Part shown: one piece after another, positions 17,182-24,850 of the stretch
Layout of the letters: each line of letters opens with the position of its first letter
How positions within the stretch are numbered: the stretch's first letter is position 1
Source: Gemmatimonadetes bacterium T265
GTDB taxonomy: Bacteria > Gemmatimonadota > Gemmatimonadetes > Gemmatimonadales > Gemmatimonadaceae
NCBI GenBank assembly: GCA_019973575.1
Contig: BPUI01000001.1
Coordinates: 1,252,342-1,316,341 of the forward strand
Reading direction: 5' to 3'
Length of the DNA stretch: 64,000 nucleotides
Notes under the pieces: generated by a model
Told to the model about the DNA's origin: nothing
The model's database searches: none
Seen by the model: the letters and a program-made list of their open reading frames with translations, nothing else
Made by a program: the position numbers and the translations under genes

Positions 17182-18474
17182 CTACTGCCCCCGCAGCTTC
17201 TTCGCCGTCTCGTCGAGCAGCTGCCGCTCCTCGCCGGTGAGACTCTCGATCCCCGTCGCCGAGATCTTATCGAGCAGCCGGTCGAGCGTGTCCGCGCGCG
17301 ACCCGGCGGCCCCGACCCCCGCGACCGGCGTCGCGACCCGGCGCGGAGGCCGCGGCGGCACCGCACTTGGTGGTCCCCCCGTGGACGGTAGGGCGCCGCT
17401 CGGCCCCGGCGTACCCGGCGCCCCACCGCTCGACGTGCCGCGGGCCGGCGTTCCCGGCGGCAACACGGGCGGCGGCGCGCTCGGCGGGGCCGTGCCCGCA
17501 GGCGGGACCGCCGGCGGGACCGCGCCGCCGGTCGTCGGCGGCGCGGTCGGTGGCGTGGCGTCCGGCGGGGTGGCGGCCGGTGGCATGGCAGGCGGGCGTG
17601 GGGTCGACGGCCGGGGCGCCGGGGCCGGCGGGCGCGCGGTCAGGGCGCGACTCTGCTCCACGGCCTGGTCGGCCGCGCTCCCGCGCTCGCGCACCTGGCC
17701 GTCCCGCCCGCGGGCGTCGCGCCCGTCGCGGTCGCGCGGCGCGCCGCGCGGCACCGCGCGCGGCAGCCCGTCGACGATGTCCGGCGCGGGCGCGACGCGC
17801 TGGCGCAGCCGGTCCACGTCGGGCGCGGCGGGGCGGAACAGCCAGAGTGCCGCGAACACGAACCCGCCGAGGTGCGCGAGGTGCGCCGTCCCGCCCATCG
17901 CGGAGCCCGGCGCGACGTCGAGCACCCCCATCACGAGGTTGATCGCGGCCAGGAACGCCACGAGCCACCACACCTTCATCGGCACGACGCCGAAGAAGAG
18001 CGCCTCGTCGTCCGGCCAGCGCAGCGCGTAGGCGAGCAGGACGCCGAAGATCGCCGCCGACGCGCCGACGAGCAGCGAGGGCCCGCGCGTGAACACCGCG
18101 TGCGCCGCCGCCCCGCCGAGCCCGCACCAGACGTAGAACGCGGCGAACGCCTTCGTCCCCCACGCCCGCTCCAGCCGCGGCCCGAACACCCACAGCGTGT
18201 ACAGGTTGAGCGCCAGGTGCCAGAACCCGGCGTGCACGAACATGTACGTGAACGCCGTCCACCACGCGCCGCCCAGCGGCGCAGCCGTCGCCGCCACCGT
18301 CCCGCCCGCGAAGCCGAGCAGCTCGGGCAGGTCGCGCTGCACGGTGAGCTGCAGGAACGCGACCGCGACGTTGGCCACGACGAGCCAGAGCACGGCCGGC
18401 GGTACCGCCTGTCCGGAGCGGGGCAGGCCGGCGTCCCCGCCGGTCGGGTCGTAAGGCGTGACGTAGGACGACAT
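17182..18474 (-). CDS. Rhomboid family intramembrane serine protease with long Pro/Ala-rich tail
   Basis: 430 residues from ATG 18474. Residues about 25-210 form six TM helices with WWTAFTYMFVHAGFWHLALNLYTLWVFG, catalytic serine in LVGASAAIFG (Ser139) and histidine in TAHLAHLGG (His201). Residues 225-385 are low-complexity Pro, Ala, Gly and Thr. The last 40 residues (DRLLDKISATGIESLTGEER then LLDETAKKL) are the helical tail often labelled DUF6576 in bacterial rhomboids. It should cleave membrane protein substrates at the inner membrane. The Pro-rich linker may tether a partner (inference). Confidence 0.93.
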   Translation of the reverse strand: MSSYVTPYDPTGGDAGLPRSGQAVPPAVLWLVVANVAVAFLQLTVQRDLPELLGFAGGTVAATAAPLGGAWWTAFTYMFVHAGFWHLALNLYTLWVFGPRLERAWGTKAFAAFYVWCGLGGAAAHAVFTRGPSLLVGASAAIFGVLLAYALRWPDDEALFFGVVPMKVWWLVAFLAAINLVMGVLDVAPGSAMGGTAHLAHLGGFVFAALWLFRPAAPDVDRLRQRVAPAPDIVDGLPRAVPRGAPRDRDGRDARGRDGQVRERGSAADQAVEQSRALTARPPAPAPRPSTPRPPAMPPAATPPDATPPTAPPTTGGAVPPAVPPAGTAPPSAPPPVLPPGTPARGTSSGGAPGTPGPSGALPSTGGPPSAVPPRPPRRVATPVAGVGAAGSRADTLDRLLDKISATGIESLTGEERQLLDETAKKLRGQ

Positions 18475-18539
18475 GCGGAAACCAGGCGGCAGTGACGGCG
18501 CGGGGCGCCGCGCGTGAGGAGCGGTCGAAGGCCCCGGGT

Positions 18540-19667
18540 TCAGAAACCCCGGGCGGGGGCGGCGGTTCCGGCGGCGGGAACGCCGCCGGCGGGGGCGGCA
18601 CCAGCGGCGTGCGTCACCGCCAACCGCACGATTTCTTCACACAGCGCACCAAAATCGAGCCCCGCCGCCGCCGCCCCCTGCGGCAGCAGGCTCAGCTCGG
18701 TCATCCCCGGCAGCGTGTTCACCTCCAGGCAGTGGCCGAGCTGCGCCGCGTCCAGCCGGAAGTCTACGCGCGCGTACCCGCGCAGGCCGAGCGCGTCGAA
18801 GGCGAGCCGCGCCTGCCGCTGTAGCGCCGACGCGACCGCCGGCGGCAGGTCGGCGACGCGCTCCTCGGTCATCCCCGCCGTGTACTTGCACTCGTAGTCG
18901 TAGATCTCGTGCGAGGGAAGGATCTCGATCACCGGCAGCTCGCGGTCGCCGAGCACGCCGACCGTGAGCTCGCGGCCGGCGACGAAGCGTTCGACCATCA
19001 CCTCGTCGTCGTAGCGCGCCGCGAGGTCCACGGCCGGCCAGAGTGCGTCCGCGTCGCGCACCACGGTCAGGGCCACGCTCGACCCCTGCTTGCTCGGCTT
19101 GACGATCACCGGCAATCCCAGTGCCCCGAGCGCTTCGGCCGCGAACGCCCGCCGGCCGGCCGCGTCGGCGCCGAGCGGGGCCATGCGCCAGTCGGCCGTC
19201 TCCACACCCGCGGCGCGGAAAACGAGCTTGGAGCGGTGCTTGTCCATCGCGAGCGCGGAGCCGAGGTGGCCGCTCCCGGTATACGGGACGCCGGCCAGAT
19301 CGAGCAGCGCCTGCAGCGTACCGTCCTCCCCCTGGCCGCCGTGTAGAGCGAGCAGCAGCACGTCGGCGTCCTGCACGGCCGGCCACGTGGCGAGCGCGGG
19401 CGGGATGCCGGCGCGCTCACCCCGGCCCCGCGCGCCCTCCCCGAGCGCCGCGAGCGCGTCGAGTGACGGGGGCGCCGTGCCGACCCCGGCCGCGAGCAGC
19501 GCCTCCTCGGCGGCGCGCGACAGCACGCCCTCGGCGTCTACGGCCGCGGGGTCGACGCAGGTGACCGTGTGGCCGCGGGCGCGCAGCGCGCCCGCGATCC
19601 GCAGCCCCGAGGCGAGCGAAACGTCGCGCTCGGCGGAATAGCCGCCGAGCACCACCGCGATGTTCAT
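18540..19667 (-). CDS. ddl: D-alanine--D-alanine ligase
   Basis: 375 residues from ATG 19667. It makes D-Ala-D-Ala for peptidoglycan in the cytoplasm. Motifs: VVLGGYSAERDVSLASG at the N-terminus, LLALHGGQGEDGTLQALLDLAG, PYTGSGHLGSALAMDKH, VIVKPSKQGSS, then KYTAGMTEERV, GYARVDFRLD and the C-terminal LEVNTLPGMTELSLLPQGA. All ATP-grasp landmarks are present; the N-terminus is intact. It starts 3 nt after the cystathionine beta-synthase stop, so the two are likely cotranscribed. An Ala/Pro/Gly tail extends past the usual end. Confidence 0.95.
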   Translation of the reverse strand: MNIAVVLGGYSAERDVSLASGLRIAGALRARGHTVTCVDPAAVDAEGVLSRAAEEALLAAGVGTAPPSLDALAALGEGARGRGERAGIPPALATWPAVQDADVLLLALHGGQGEDGTLQALLDLAGVPYTGSGHLGSALAMDKHRSKLVFRAAGVETADWRMAPLGADAAGRRAFAAEALGALGLPVIVKPSKQGSSVALTVVRDADALWPAVDLAARYDDEVMVERFVAGRELTVGVLGDRELPVIEILPSHEIYDYECKYTAGMTEERVADLPPAVASALQRQARLAFDALGLRGYARVDFRLDAAQLGHCLEVNTLPGMTELSLLPQGAAAAGLDFGALCEEIVRLAVTHAAGAAPAGGVPAAGTAAPARGF

Positions 19668-19670
19668 CCG

Positions 19671-21122
19671 CTACCGGGCCATCAGGAACTGCAGCATGTC
19701 CCCGCGCGTGACGATCCCGACCACGCGCCCCCCCTCCGCGACGAGCAGCGCCGGCGTGGTCTTCGAGAGCAGCTTGGTCACCGCGTCCGCCGGCTCCTCC
19801 GCCCCGACGACCGGGAACGGCTCGTCCATCACCTCGCCCACCGTCGCGTCGAGGAAGCGCGTGCTCTCGAGCGAGCGCGTCGTCAGGAACTGCTCGGTCA
19901 CGCTGCCGACGCAGGCGTCCCCGTCCATCACCGGGAGCTGCGACACGTCGTGCAGGCGCATCAGGCCTAACGCCTGCCGCACGAGCGCGCCCGGCGCGGT
20001 CGCGACGAGCGTCGACGGCGCGGTCCCGTCGCCCTGCGCCTTGCCGGCGACGAGCGCGCCGAGCGTGACGCGGTCCGGCTCGAGGAGCTGGTTCTCGCGC
20101 ATCCACTCGTCGTTGTAGAGCTTCGAGAGGTAGCGCTCGCCCGTGTCGCAGAGGAAGGTCACGACGCACGCGTTCGGGTCGTCGAGGCGCCGCGCGAGGG
20201 CCAGCGCCGCGTGCGCGATGAGCCCGGCCGAGCCGCCGACGAAGAGCCCCTCCTCGCGCGTCAGCCGGCGGGCGGCGGCGAAGGCGTCGCGGTCGCTCAC
20301 CGTGACGTAGTCGTCGAGGACCGCGAGGTCGAGCGTCGCCGGCAGCTTGTCCTGCCCGATCCCCTCGACCTTGAACGGCGCCGGCTCCCCCGCGGGCGCG
20401 CGCGGGTCGCGGCCCTGCCGCCAGAGCGCGGCGAGGATCGACCCCACCGGGTCGGCGGCGATGATCTGGATGTCGGGGTTCCGCTCCTTCAGGTAGCGGC
20501 CCACGCCAGACAACGTGCCGCCCGTGCCCGCCGCGGCGACGAAGTGCGTGATCCGCCCGCCCGTCTGCTCCCACAGCTCGGGGCCCGTCGTCGCGTAGTG
20601 CGCGTCCGGGTTCGCCTGGTTGTCGAACTGGCCGGCCAGGATCGCGCCCGGCGTCTCCTTGGCGATCCGCTTGGCCATCATCACGTAATTGTCCGGGTGG
20701 TCCGGCGGGACCGCCGTCGGCGTGATGATGACCTCGGCGCCGAACGCCTTGAGCAGGCGCACCTTTTCCTGGCTCATCTTGTCCGGCATCGTGAAGATGC
20801 ACTTGTAGCCCCGCATCGCCGCCGCGATCGCGAGTCCGACGCCGGTGTTGCCGCTCGTCCCCTCGACGATCGTCCCGCCGGGCCGGAGCGCCCCCGCGCG
20901 CTCGGCCGCCTCGACGATCGGCAGGCCGATGCGGTCCTTCACCGACCCGCCCGGGTTGAAGAACTCCGCCTTGCCGTAGAGCGGCGTGCGGGTGCTCCGC
21001 CCGAAGCGCGCGAGCCGGATGAGGGGCGTCCAGCCGATCGTCTCGAGGACCGAAGCGTAGGGGGTGCGGTGCCGGACGTGCGGGTCCGTCAGCGTGTCGA
21101 CGGGCGAGAGCAGAGTGGCCAT
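19671..21122 (-). CDS. Cystathionine beta-synthase-type PLP enzyme with CBS domain pair
   Basis: 483 residues from ATG 21122. The N-terminal 330 residues are a type II PLP fold: NPGGSVKDR with the PLP lysine (Lys62), EGTSGNTGVGLA, FDNQANPDAHY, AAAGTGGTLSG and the GGSAGL loop. Residues about 345-480 are two CBS motifs (QLPVMDGDACVGSVTE; LLVAEGGRVVGIVTRGDML), which in the human-type enzyme bind S-adenosylmethionine. It condenses serine (or O-acetylserine) with homocysteine or sulfide; transsulfuration is the most likely role. The tail region distinguishes it from plain cysteine synthase CysK. Confidence 0.92.
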   Translation of the reverse strand: MATLLSPVDTLTDPHVRHRTPYASVLETIGWTPLIRLARFGRSTRTPLYGKAEFFNPGGSVKDRIGLPIVEAAERAGALRPGGTIVEGTSGNTGVGLAIAAAMRGYKCIFTMPDKMSQEKVRLLKAFGAEVIITPTAVPPDHPDNYVMMAKRIAKETPGAILAGQFDNQANPDAHYATTGPELWEQTGGRITHFVAAAGTGGTLSGVGRYLKERNPDIQIIAADPVGSILAALWRQGRDPRAPAGEPAPFKVEGIGQDKLPATLDLAVLDDYVTVSDRDAFAAARRLTREEGLFVGGSAGLIAHAALALARRLDDPNACVVTFLCDTGERYLSKLYNDEWMRENQLLEPDRVTLGALVAGKAQGDGTAPSTLVATAPGALVRQALGLMRLHDVSQLPVMDGDACVGSVTEQFLTTRSLESTRFLDATVGEVMDEPFPVVGAEEPADAVTKLLSKTTPALLVAEGGRVVGIVTRGDMLQFLMAR

Positions 21123-21141
21123 GGGACGGATCCTAAATGAG

Positions 21142-21681
21142 TCACCCGGGACGGAACGCCGCCGCCGGGTGACGGAAGTGCACGGGAAAGAGCAGCGGGG
21201 CGGCGACGGGGTGACCGGCGTGGCGCGCGGGCGTGAAATCCAGCCGCACGCTCCCGGCCACGGCCGCCGAATCGAGCAGACGCACGCCAGACGTTTCCGC
21301 CACGCGCGTGCTCTCGGGGCGGACGCGGCCGGACGCATCGACCCAGAGGCGGAGCGTCACGTCGCCCTGGGCCCGACGCGCGTAGAGCGCGCCGGGATAC
21401 CGGAAGGGTAGCCGGGCGTTGCGCATCCGCGGGGGCGTGTCGTCGGGCACACTCGTTGCGCCCTGGGCGGCCGCCGCCGATGATCCCGGAACGGAATCGG
21501 GGCGCGCGGGTGTTGGAGTGTCTTTCGTACGCGAGGCGGGCCCGGGCGGCGTGACGTCGCCGCGCGGCGTCGCGTCCCGGGCGGACGAATCCAATGCCGC
21601 CGGCGCGTCCGGAGGCTCGCGTCCCGCGTCGCCGCGTCCGCAGGCCCCGAGCACGATGAACGCGAGCACGGCGGCGCGCAT
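21142..21681 (-). CDS. Lipoprotein with TonB C-terminal-like domain
   Basis: 179 residues from ATG 21681. It starts with a lipoprotein-type signal (MRAAVLAFIVLGACGRG, Cys14), then a Pro/Ala/Asp-rich linker, then a TonB-like fold: RLPFRYPGALYARRAQGDVTLRLWVDASGRV, SGVRLLDSAAVAGSVRLDFTPARHAGHPV, LLFPVHFR. This matches energy-transducer TonB-family domains that lack the TM anchor. Localised to a membrane as a lipoprotein; partner receptor unknown. It is divergent from the M30 peptidase and upstream of the CBS gene. Confidence 0.8.
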   Translation of the reverse strand: MRAAVLAFIVLGACGRGDAGREPPDAPAALDSSARDATPRGDVTPPGPASRTKDTPTPARPDSVPGSSAAAAQGATSVPDDTPPRMRNARLPFRYPGALYARRAQGDVTLRLWVDASGRVRPESTRVAETSGVRLLDSAAVAGSVRLDFTPARHAGHPVAAPLLFPVHFRHPAAAFRPG

Positions 21682-21762
21682 AGGACTCGCAATCTAGCGT
21701 TCCCTTTGGTTCCGGACCCGGCGCTGCCCGCGGTCGCCGTCCCTCACTCGGTCAGCTCCTTC

Positions 21763-23787
21763 ATGTCTGCGATCCGTCTCGACCGTCCGGTCGACCGCCC
21801 CGCCGGGCGCCGCGCGCGCACCTCCTTCCTGGCCGGGGCGCTCGCCGCGCTCGCGTCGGTCGTCGCCGCCTGCAGCGACTCGACGGGGACCGGGACCACC
21901 CCGAAGGACACGACCTGCGCCAACTACAGTTGCAGCGTCACCGCGACGGCCTCGGTCGGCGACACGGTCCTCTTCAACGTGCGCGTGCCCGGCGGCGCGG
22001 CGAGCGACAACGTGGGCCCCGGCACCGGGGCCTGCGACGCGCCCAACCTCGTCAAGTCGCGCGTCGCCGCGGTCTCCAACCACGCGGTCATCGTCGTCGA
22101 CACGCGCAACCCGACGAACGGACTCACCGACGCCTACTACGCGACGATCGCGCAGTCGTTCGACACGCTCGTCTGGCCGGTCGACACGCGCCACTTCGGC
22201 ACGCCGGTCGACGTCGACAACAACGGCCGCGTCATCGCGTACTTCACGCGCGCGGTCAACGGCCTCACGCCGGCCCACTCGCAGTCGTACGTCGGCGGGT
22301 TCTTTTACAGCCGCGATCTGTTCCCGACGGTGTCCAAGACGATCGGCAACGCCTCGTTCCAGGGCTGCGCGGGGAGCAACGCGGCGGAGCTCTTCTACCT
22401 GCTCGCCCCCGACCCGACCGGCGTCGTGAACGGCAACGTGCGCGACACGGCCTTCATCCGCCGCGTCTCGGTCGGCACCATGGCGCACGAGTTCCAGCAC
22501 CTCATCAGCGCCGAACGCCGGCTGTTCGTCCTCGACGCCAACAGCTACGACGAGGAGGTGTGGCTCAACGAGGGGATGAGCCACATCGCCGAGGAGCTCA
22601 CCTTCTACCGCTCGGCCAACTACTCGCCGTCGGGCGAGCCGGGCCAGTCGCCGCGCGCCGACCTCACCGCACAGGCCATCTACGACGCGAACGCGATCAG
22701 CCCGCTGGCCGCCTTCGGGTTCCAGAACCTCGCCCGGTACAGCTACTACCTCGCCTCCACCGAGACGTATTCGCCGTACACGGAAAACGACTCGCTCGAG
22801 ACGCGCGGCGCGACCTGGAGCTTCCTGCGCTACACCTTGGACCGCGCGGGCAGCACCGACAGCGCGCTCACCTACCCGCTCGTGAACAGCCCGGACACGG
22901 GGCTCGTGAATCTCGCCACCGTGATCGCGGCCCACGGCGGCACGAGCGCGGGCGTCCCGCTCGACACGTGGTTTCGCGACTGGGCGGTCGCGAACTACGC
23001 CGACGGCCTCGTCTCGACGGCGAGCCAGTACGCGCAGCCGAGTTGGGACTTCCGGAGCGTGCTGACCGGGTTCAAGCTCACCGACGGCACGTACTTCAAC
23101 GGCGGCATCTACCCGCTCGCCACGCGCACGCTCGCCAACGGGACGGCGCAGACGCTCTCGCTCACCGGCGGCGGCGCAGCGTACTTCGTCTTCTCGGTGC
23201 CGGCGGGGAGCAGCGCGGCGGTGACCGTGACGGGCGGCGGCGCCAACGCGCTGCCGACCACCACGCGGCTCGCGCTCGTCCAGACGTCGGGCCCCAACGC
23301 GGGCGCCGTCACGACGGTCGACGGACCCGGGAACGGCGCGGGCACGGTCAGCCTCGCCAACAGCTCGGGCGCCGCGATCAACGCCGCGCTCGTCGTCTTC
23401 AACGCGGCGCAGCCCGCGACGTCGTCGCAGACGGTCATCGTCATCGGCACGAGCATCGCCGCGCCGTTGGGCAGCGTCGCCTCGTCGGGCGCCTCGGTGG
23501 CGTACACGCGGGGCCGGGTCGGCCCGACGATCGCGTCGCTCGCCGGCGCCTCCTTCTCGGCGTCGCGCGAGCCGGTGATGAGCGACGCGGCCGTGATGCG
23601 CCGCCTCCAGGCGTCGAGCCGCGTCACGCTCGCGCCGCGCGCGATGGCCGTGCGCGCGCTCTACCAACACGCGCGGCGCACGGGCGACTTCAGCGCGTGG
23701 GCGCAGCAGCGCTACGTGCCGGGCACGGTCAAGGGGCTCGTCGTGCCGGTGGGGGCGGGGACGACGGGCGGCGGCGTGGTGCACTGA
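21763..23787 (+). CDS. Secreted lipoprotein metalloprotease, peptidase M30-like
   Basis: 674 residues from ATG 21763. A basic n-region and hydrophobic stretch end in ASVVAACSDST, a lipobox-type site. The catalytic domain has VGTMAHEFQHLISAERR (HEFQH near residue 242) and EEVWLNEGMSHIAEEL, where the downstream E is the expected third ligand, as in hyicolysin/M30-type gluzincins. The C-terminal third is Gly/Ala/Thr/Ser-rich beta structure (GGGAAYFVFSVPAGSSAAVTV) typical of a secreted accessory domain. It should degrade extracellular protein. A strong hairpin terminator follows at 23815. Confidence 0.8.
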   Translation: MSAIRLDRPVDRPAGRRARTSFLAGALAALASVVAACSDSTGTGTTPKDTTCANYSCSVTATASVGDTVLFNVRVPGGAASDNVGPGTGACDAPNLVKSRVAAVSNHAVIVVDTRNPTNGLTDAYYATIAQSFDTLVWPVDTRHFGTPVDVDNNGRVIAYFTRAVNGLTPAHSQSYVGGFFYSRDLFPTVSKTIGNASFQGCAGSNAAELFYLLAPDPTGVVNGNVRDTAFIRRVSVGTMAHEFQHLISAERRLFVLDANSYDEEVWLNEGMSHIAEELTFYRSANYSPSGEPGQSPRADLTAQAIYDANAISPLAAFGFQNLARYSYYLASTETYSPYTENDSLETRGATWSFLRYTLDRAGSTDSALTYPLVNSPDTGLVNLATVIAAHGGTSAGVPLDTWFRDWAVANYADGLVSTASQYAQPSWDFRSVLTGFKLTDGTYFNGGIYPLATRTLANGTAQTLSLTGGGAAYFVFSVPAGSSAAVTVTGGGANALPTTTRLALVQTSGPNAGAVTTVDGPGNGAGTVSLANSSGAAINAALVVFNAAQPATSSQTVIVIGTSIAAPLGSVASSGASVAYTRGRVGPTIASLAGASFSASREPVMSDAAVMRRLQASSRVTLAPRAMAVRALYQHARRTGDFSAWAQQRYVPGTVKGLVVPVGAGTTGGGVVH

Positions 23788-23814
23788 GCCGGGCGGAGAC
23801 GTTCGGACGCGAGA

Positions 23815-23845
23815 AGCGGGGGCGGCCATCACGGCCGCCCCCGCT
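23815..23845 (+). terminator. Strong GC hairpin after the M30 peptidase gene
   Basis: Arms AGCGGGGGCGGCC and GGCCGCCCCCGCT pair perfectly over 13 bp around loop ATCAC. It is placed 28 bp after the stop. There is no long T tract, as is common in high-GC genomes. Confidence 0.7.
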
Positions 23846-23862
23846 GTGGCATCCTGAGCCCT

Positions 23863-23990
23863 GTCATCCTGAGCGCAGCGAAGGACCTTGCGTGCGCACT
23901 CGGGAGCGGCGTGCCGTTAGGCCGACGCCGACGCGTCCCGTACGGCTCCTCCGCGAGGAGCACGAGATCCTTCGCTGCGCTCAGGATGAC
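23863..23990. repeat. Dispersed inverted repeat of the TCATCCTGAGCG...AAGGA type
   Basis: GTCATCCTGAGCGCAGCGAA (23863-) and its near reverse complement ATCCTTCGCTGCGCTCAGGA ending near 23990 bracket about 80 bp. The arm sequence is a repeat widely seen in intergenic DNA of several bacterial phyla, often in pairs facing each other. A partial third copy (CATCCTGAG) begins at 23849. It lies between convergent M30 and glutaminyl cyclase genes. Confidence 0.75.
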
Positions 23991-24040
23991 CGCGGGCCGC
24001 GCACGCAGGGCCGGCCTCCACCCGTGTCCGATGCTCGTGA

Positions 24041-24850
24041 CTACCGCCGGTCCAGTCGCACCTCGTACAGCCGGGCGTAGTTCTTCCCGGTCACGTACAG
24101 CTTGTCCTGCGCCGCGTCGTAGGCGATCCCGTTCAGCACGTCCTCCTTGCCCGTGCGGTCGGTCGCCAGCGGGAGGGTGCTGAGGTCGATCCAGCCGGTG
24201 ACCGCGCCCGTCTTGGGGTCGATGCGGACGATCTGCTGGCTCTGCCAGATGTTGGCGAGGAGCTCGCCCTTGACCCACTCGAGTTCGTTCAGCTGCGAGA
24301 CGGGCGACGCCCCGTCGTGCACGTCGAGCGTGCGGCGCACGGCGAACGTCTTCGGGTCGAGGAAGCGGAGGCGCGCGGTGCCGTCGCTCATGATGAGCGA
24401 CTCGCCGTCGGTCGTGAGCCCCCACCCCTCGCCGTAGTACGTGAACGTCTGCGGGCGCGGCGCGAAGGTGGCGAGGTCGTAGGTGAACGCCTTGCCGTTC
24501 TTCCAGGTGAGCTCGTAGAGCACGTCGCCGAACGCGACGATCCCCTCGCCGAAGTACTTGGGGTCGAGCGGGCGCCGCAGTTCGACGGTGCCGGTGGCGA
24601 GGTCGGTGCGGCGGATGTCGCTCTTGCCTTCGAGGCCCGTCCCCTCGTAGAGCTTCCCGTCCTTGATGAACAGCCCCTCGGTGAACGCCGCGGGGTCGTG
24701 CGGGTAGCTGCGCACGACGGTGGCGACGTAGTTGGCGGGGCCGGTGGGAGTCGCGGAGGCGGTTGCGCTGTCGGCGGGCGGGGCGGCGTCGTTGCCGCGG
24801 CAGGACATCGCGAGCAGGGCGGTGAGGGCGATCGCGAGCGGACGTATCAC
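24041..24850 (-). CDS. Glutaminyl-peptide cyclotransferase (bacterial/plant type)
   Basis: 269 residues from GTG 24850, overlapping the mutS TGA by 3 nt (GTGA). A lipoprotein signal (LAIALTALLAMSCRG) precedes a five-bladed propeller domain: SYPHDPAAFTEGLFI, YEGTGLEGKSDIRR, YFGEGIVAF, LTWKNGKAFTYD, YYGEGWGLTTDG, LNELEWVKGELLANIW, VLNGIAYDAAQDKLYVTGK. These are the signature repeats of plant-type glutaminyl cyclase, which forms N-terminal pyroglutamate on exported proteins. Location: periplasm or membrane. Cotranscribed with mutS. Confidence 0.92.
   Translation of the reverse strand: MIRPLAIALTALLAMSCRGNDAAPPADSATASATPTGPANYVATVVRSYPHDPAAFTEGLFIKDGKLYEGTGLEGKSDIRRTDLATGTVELRRPLDPKYFGEGIVAFGDVLYELTWKNGKAFTYDLATFAPRPQTFTYYGEGWGLTTDGESLIMSDGTARLRFLDPKTFAVRRTLDVHDGASPVSQLNELEWVKGELLANIWQSQQIVRIDPKTGAVTGWIDLSTLPLATDRTGKEDVLNGIAYDAAQDKLYVTGKNYARLYEVRLDRR

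Noticed and set aside
21694-23832. Long minus-strand frame opposite the M30 peptidase
   Set aside because: Its translation is Arg/Ala/Asp-rich low complexity without motifs, a typical antisense shadow in high-GC DNA.
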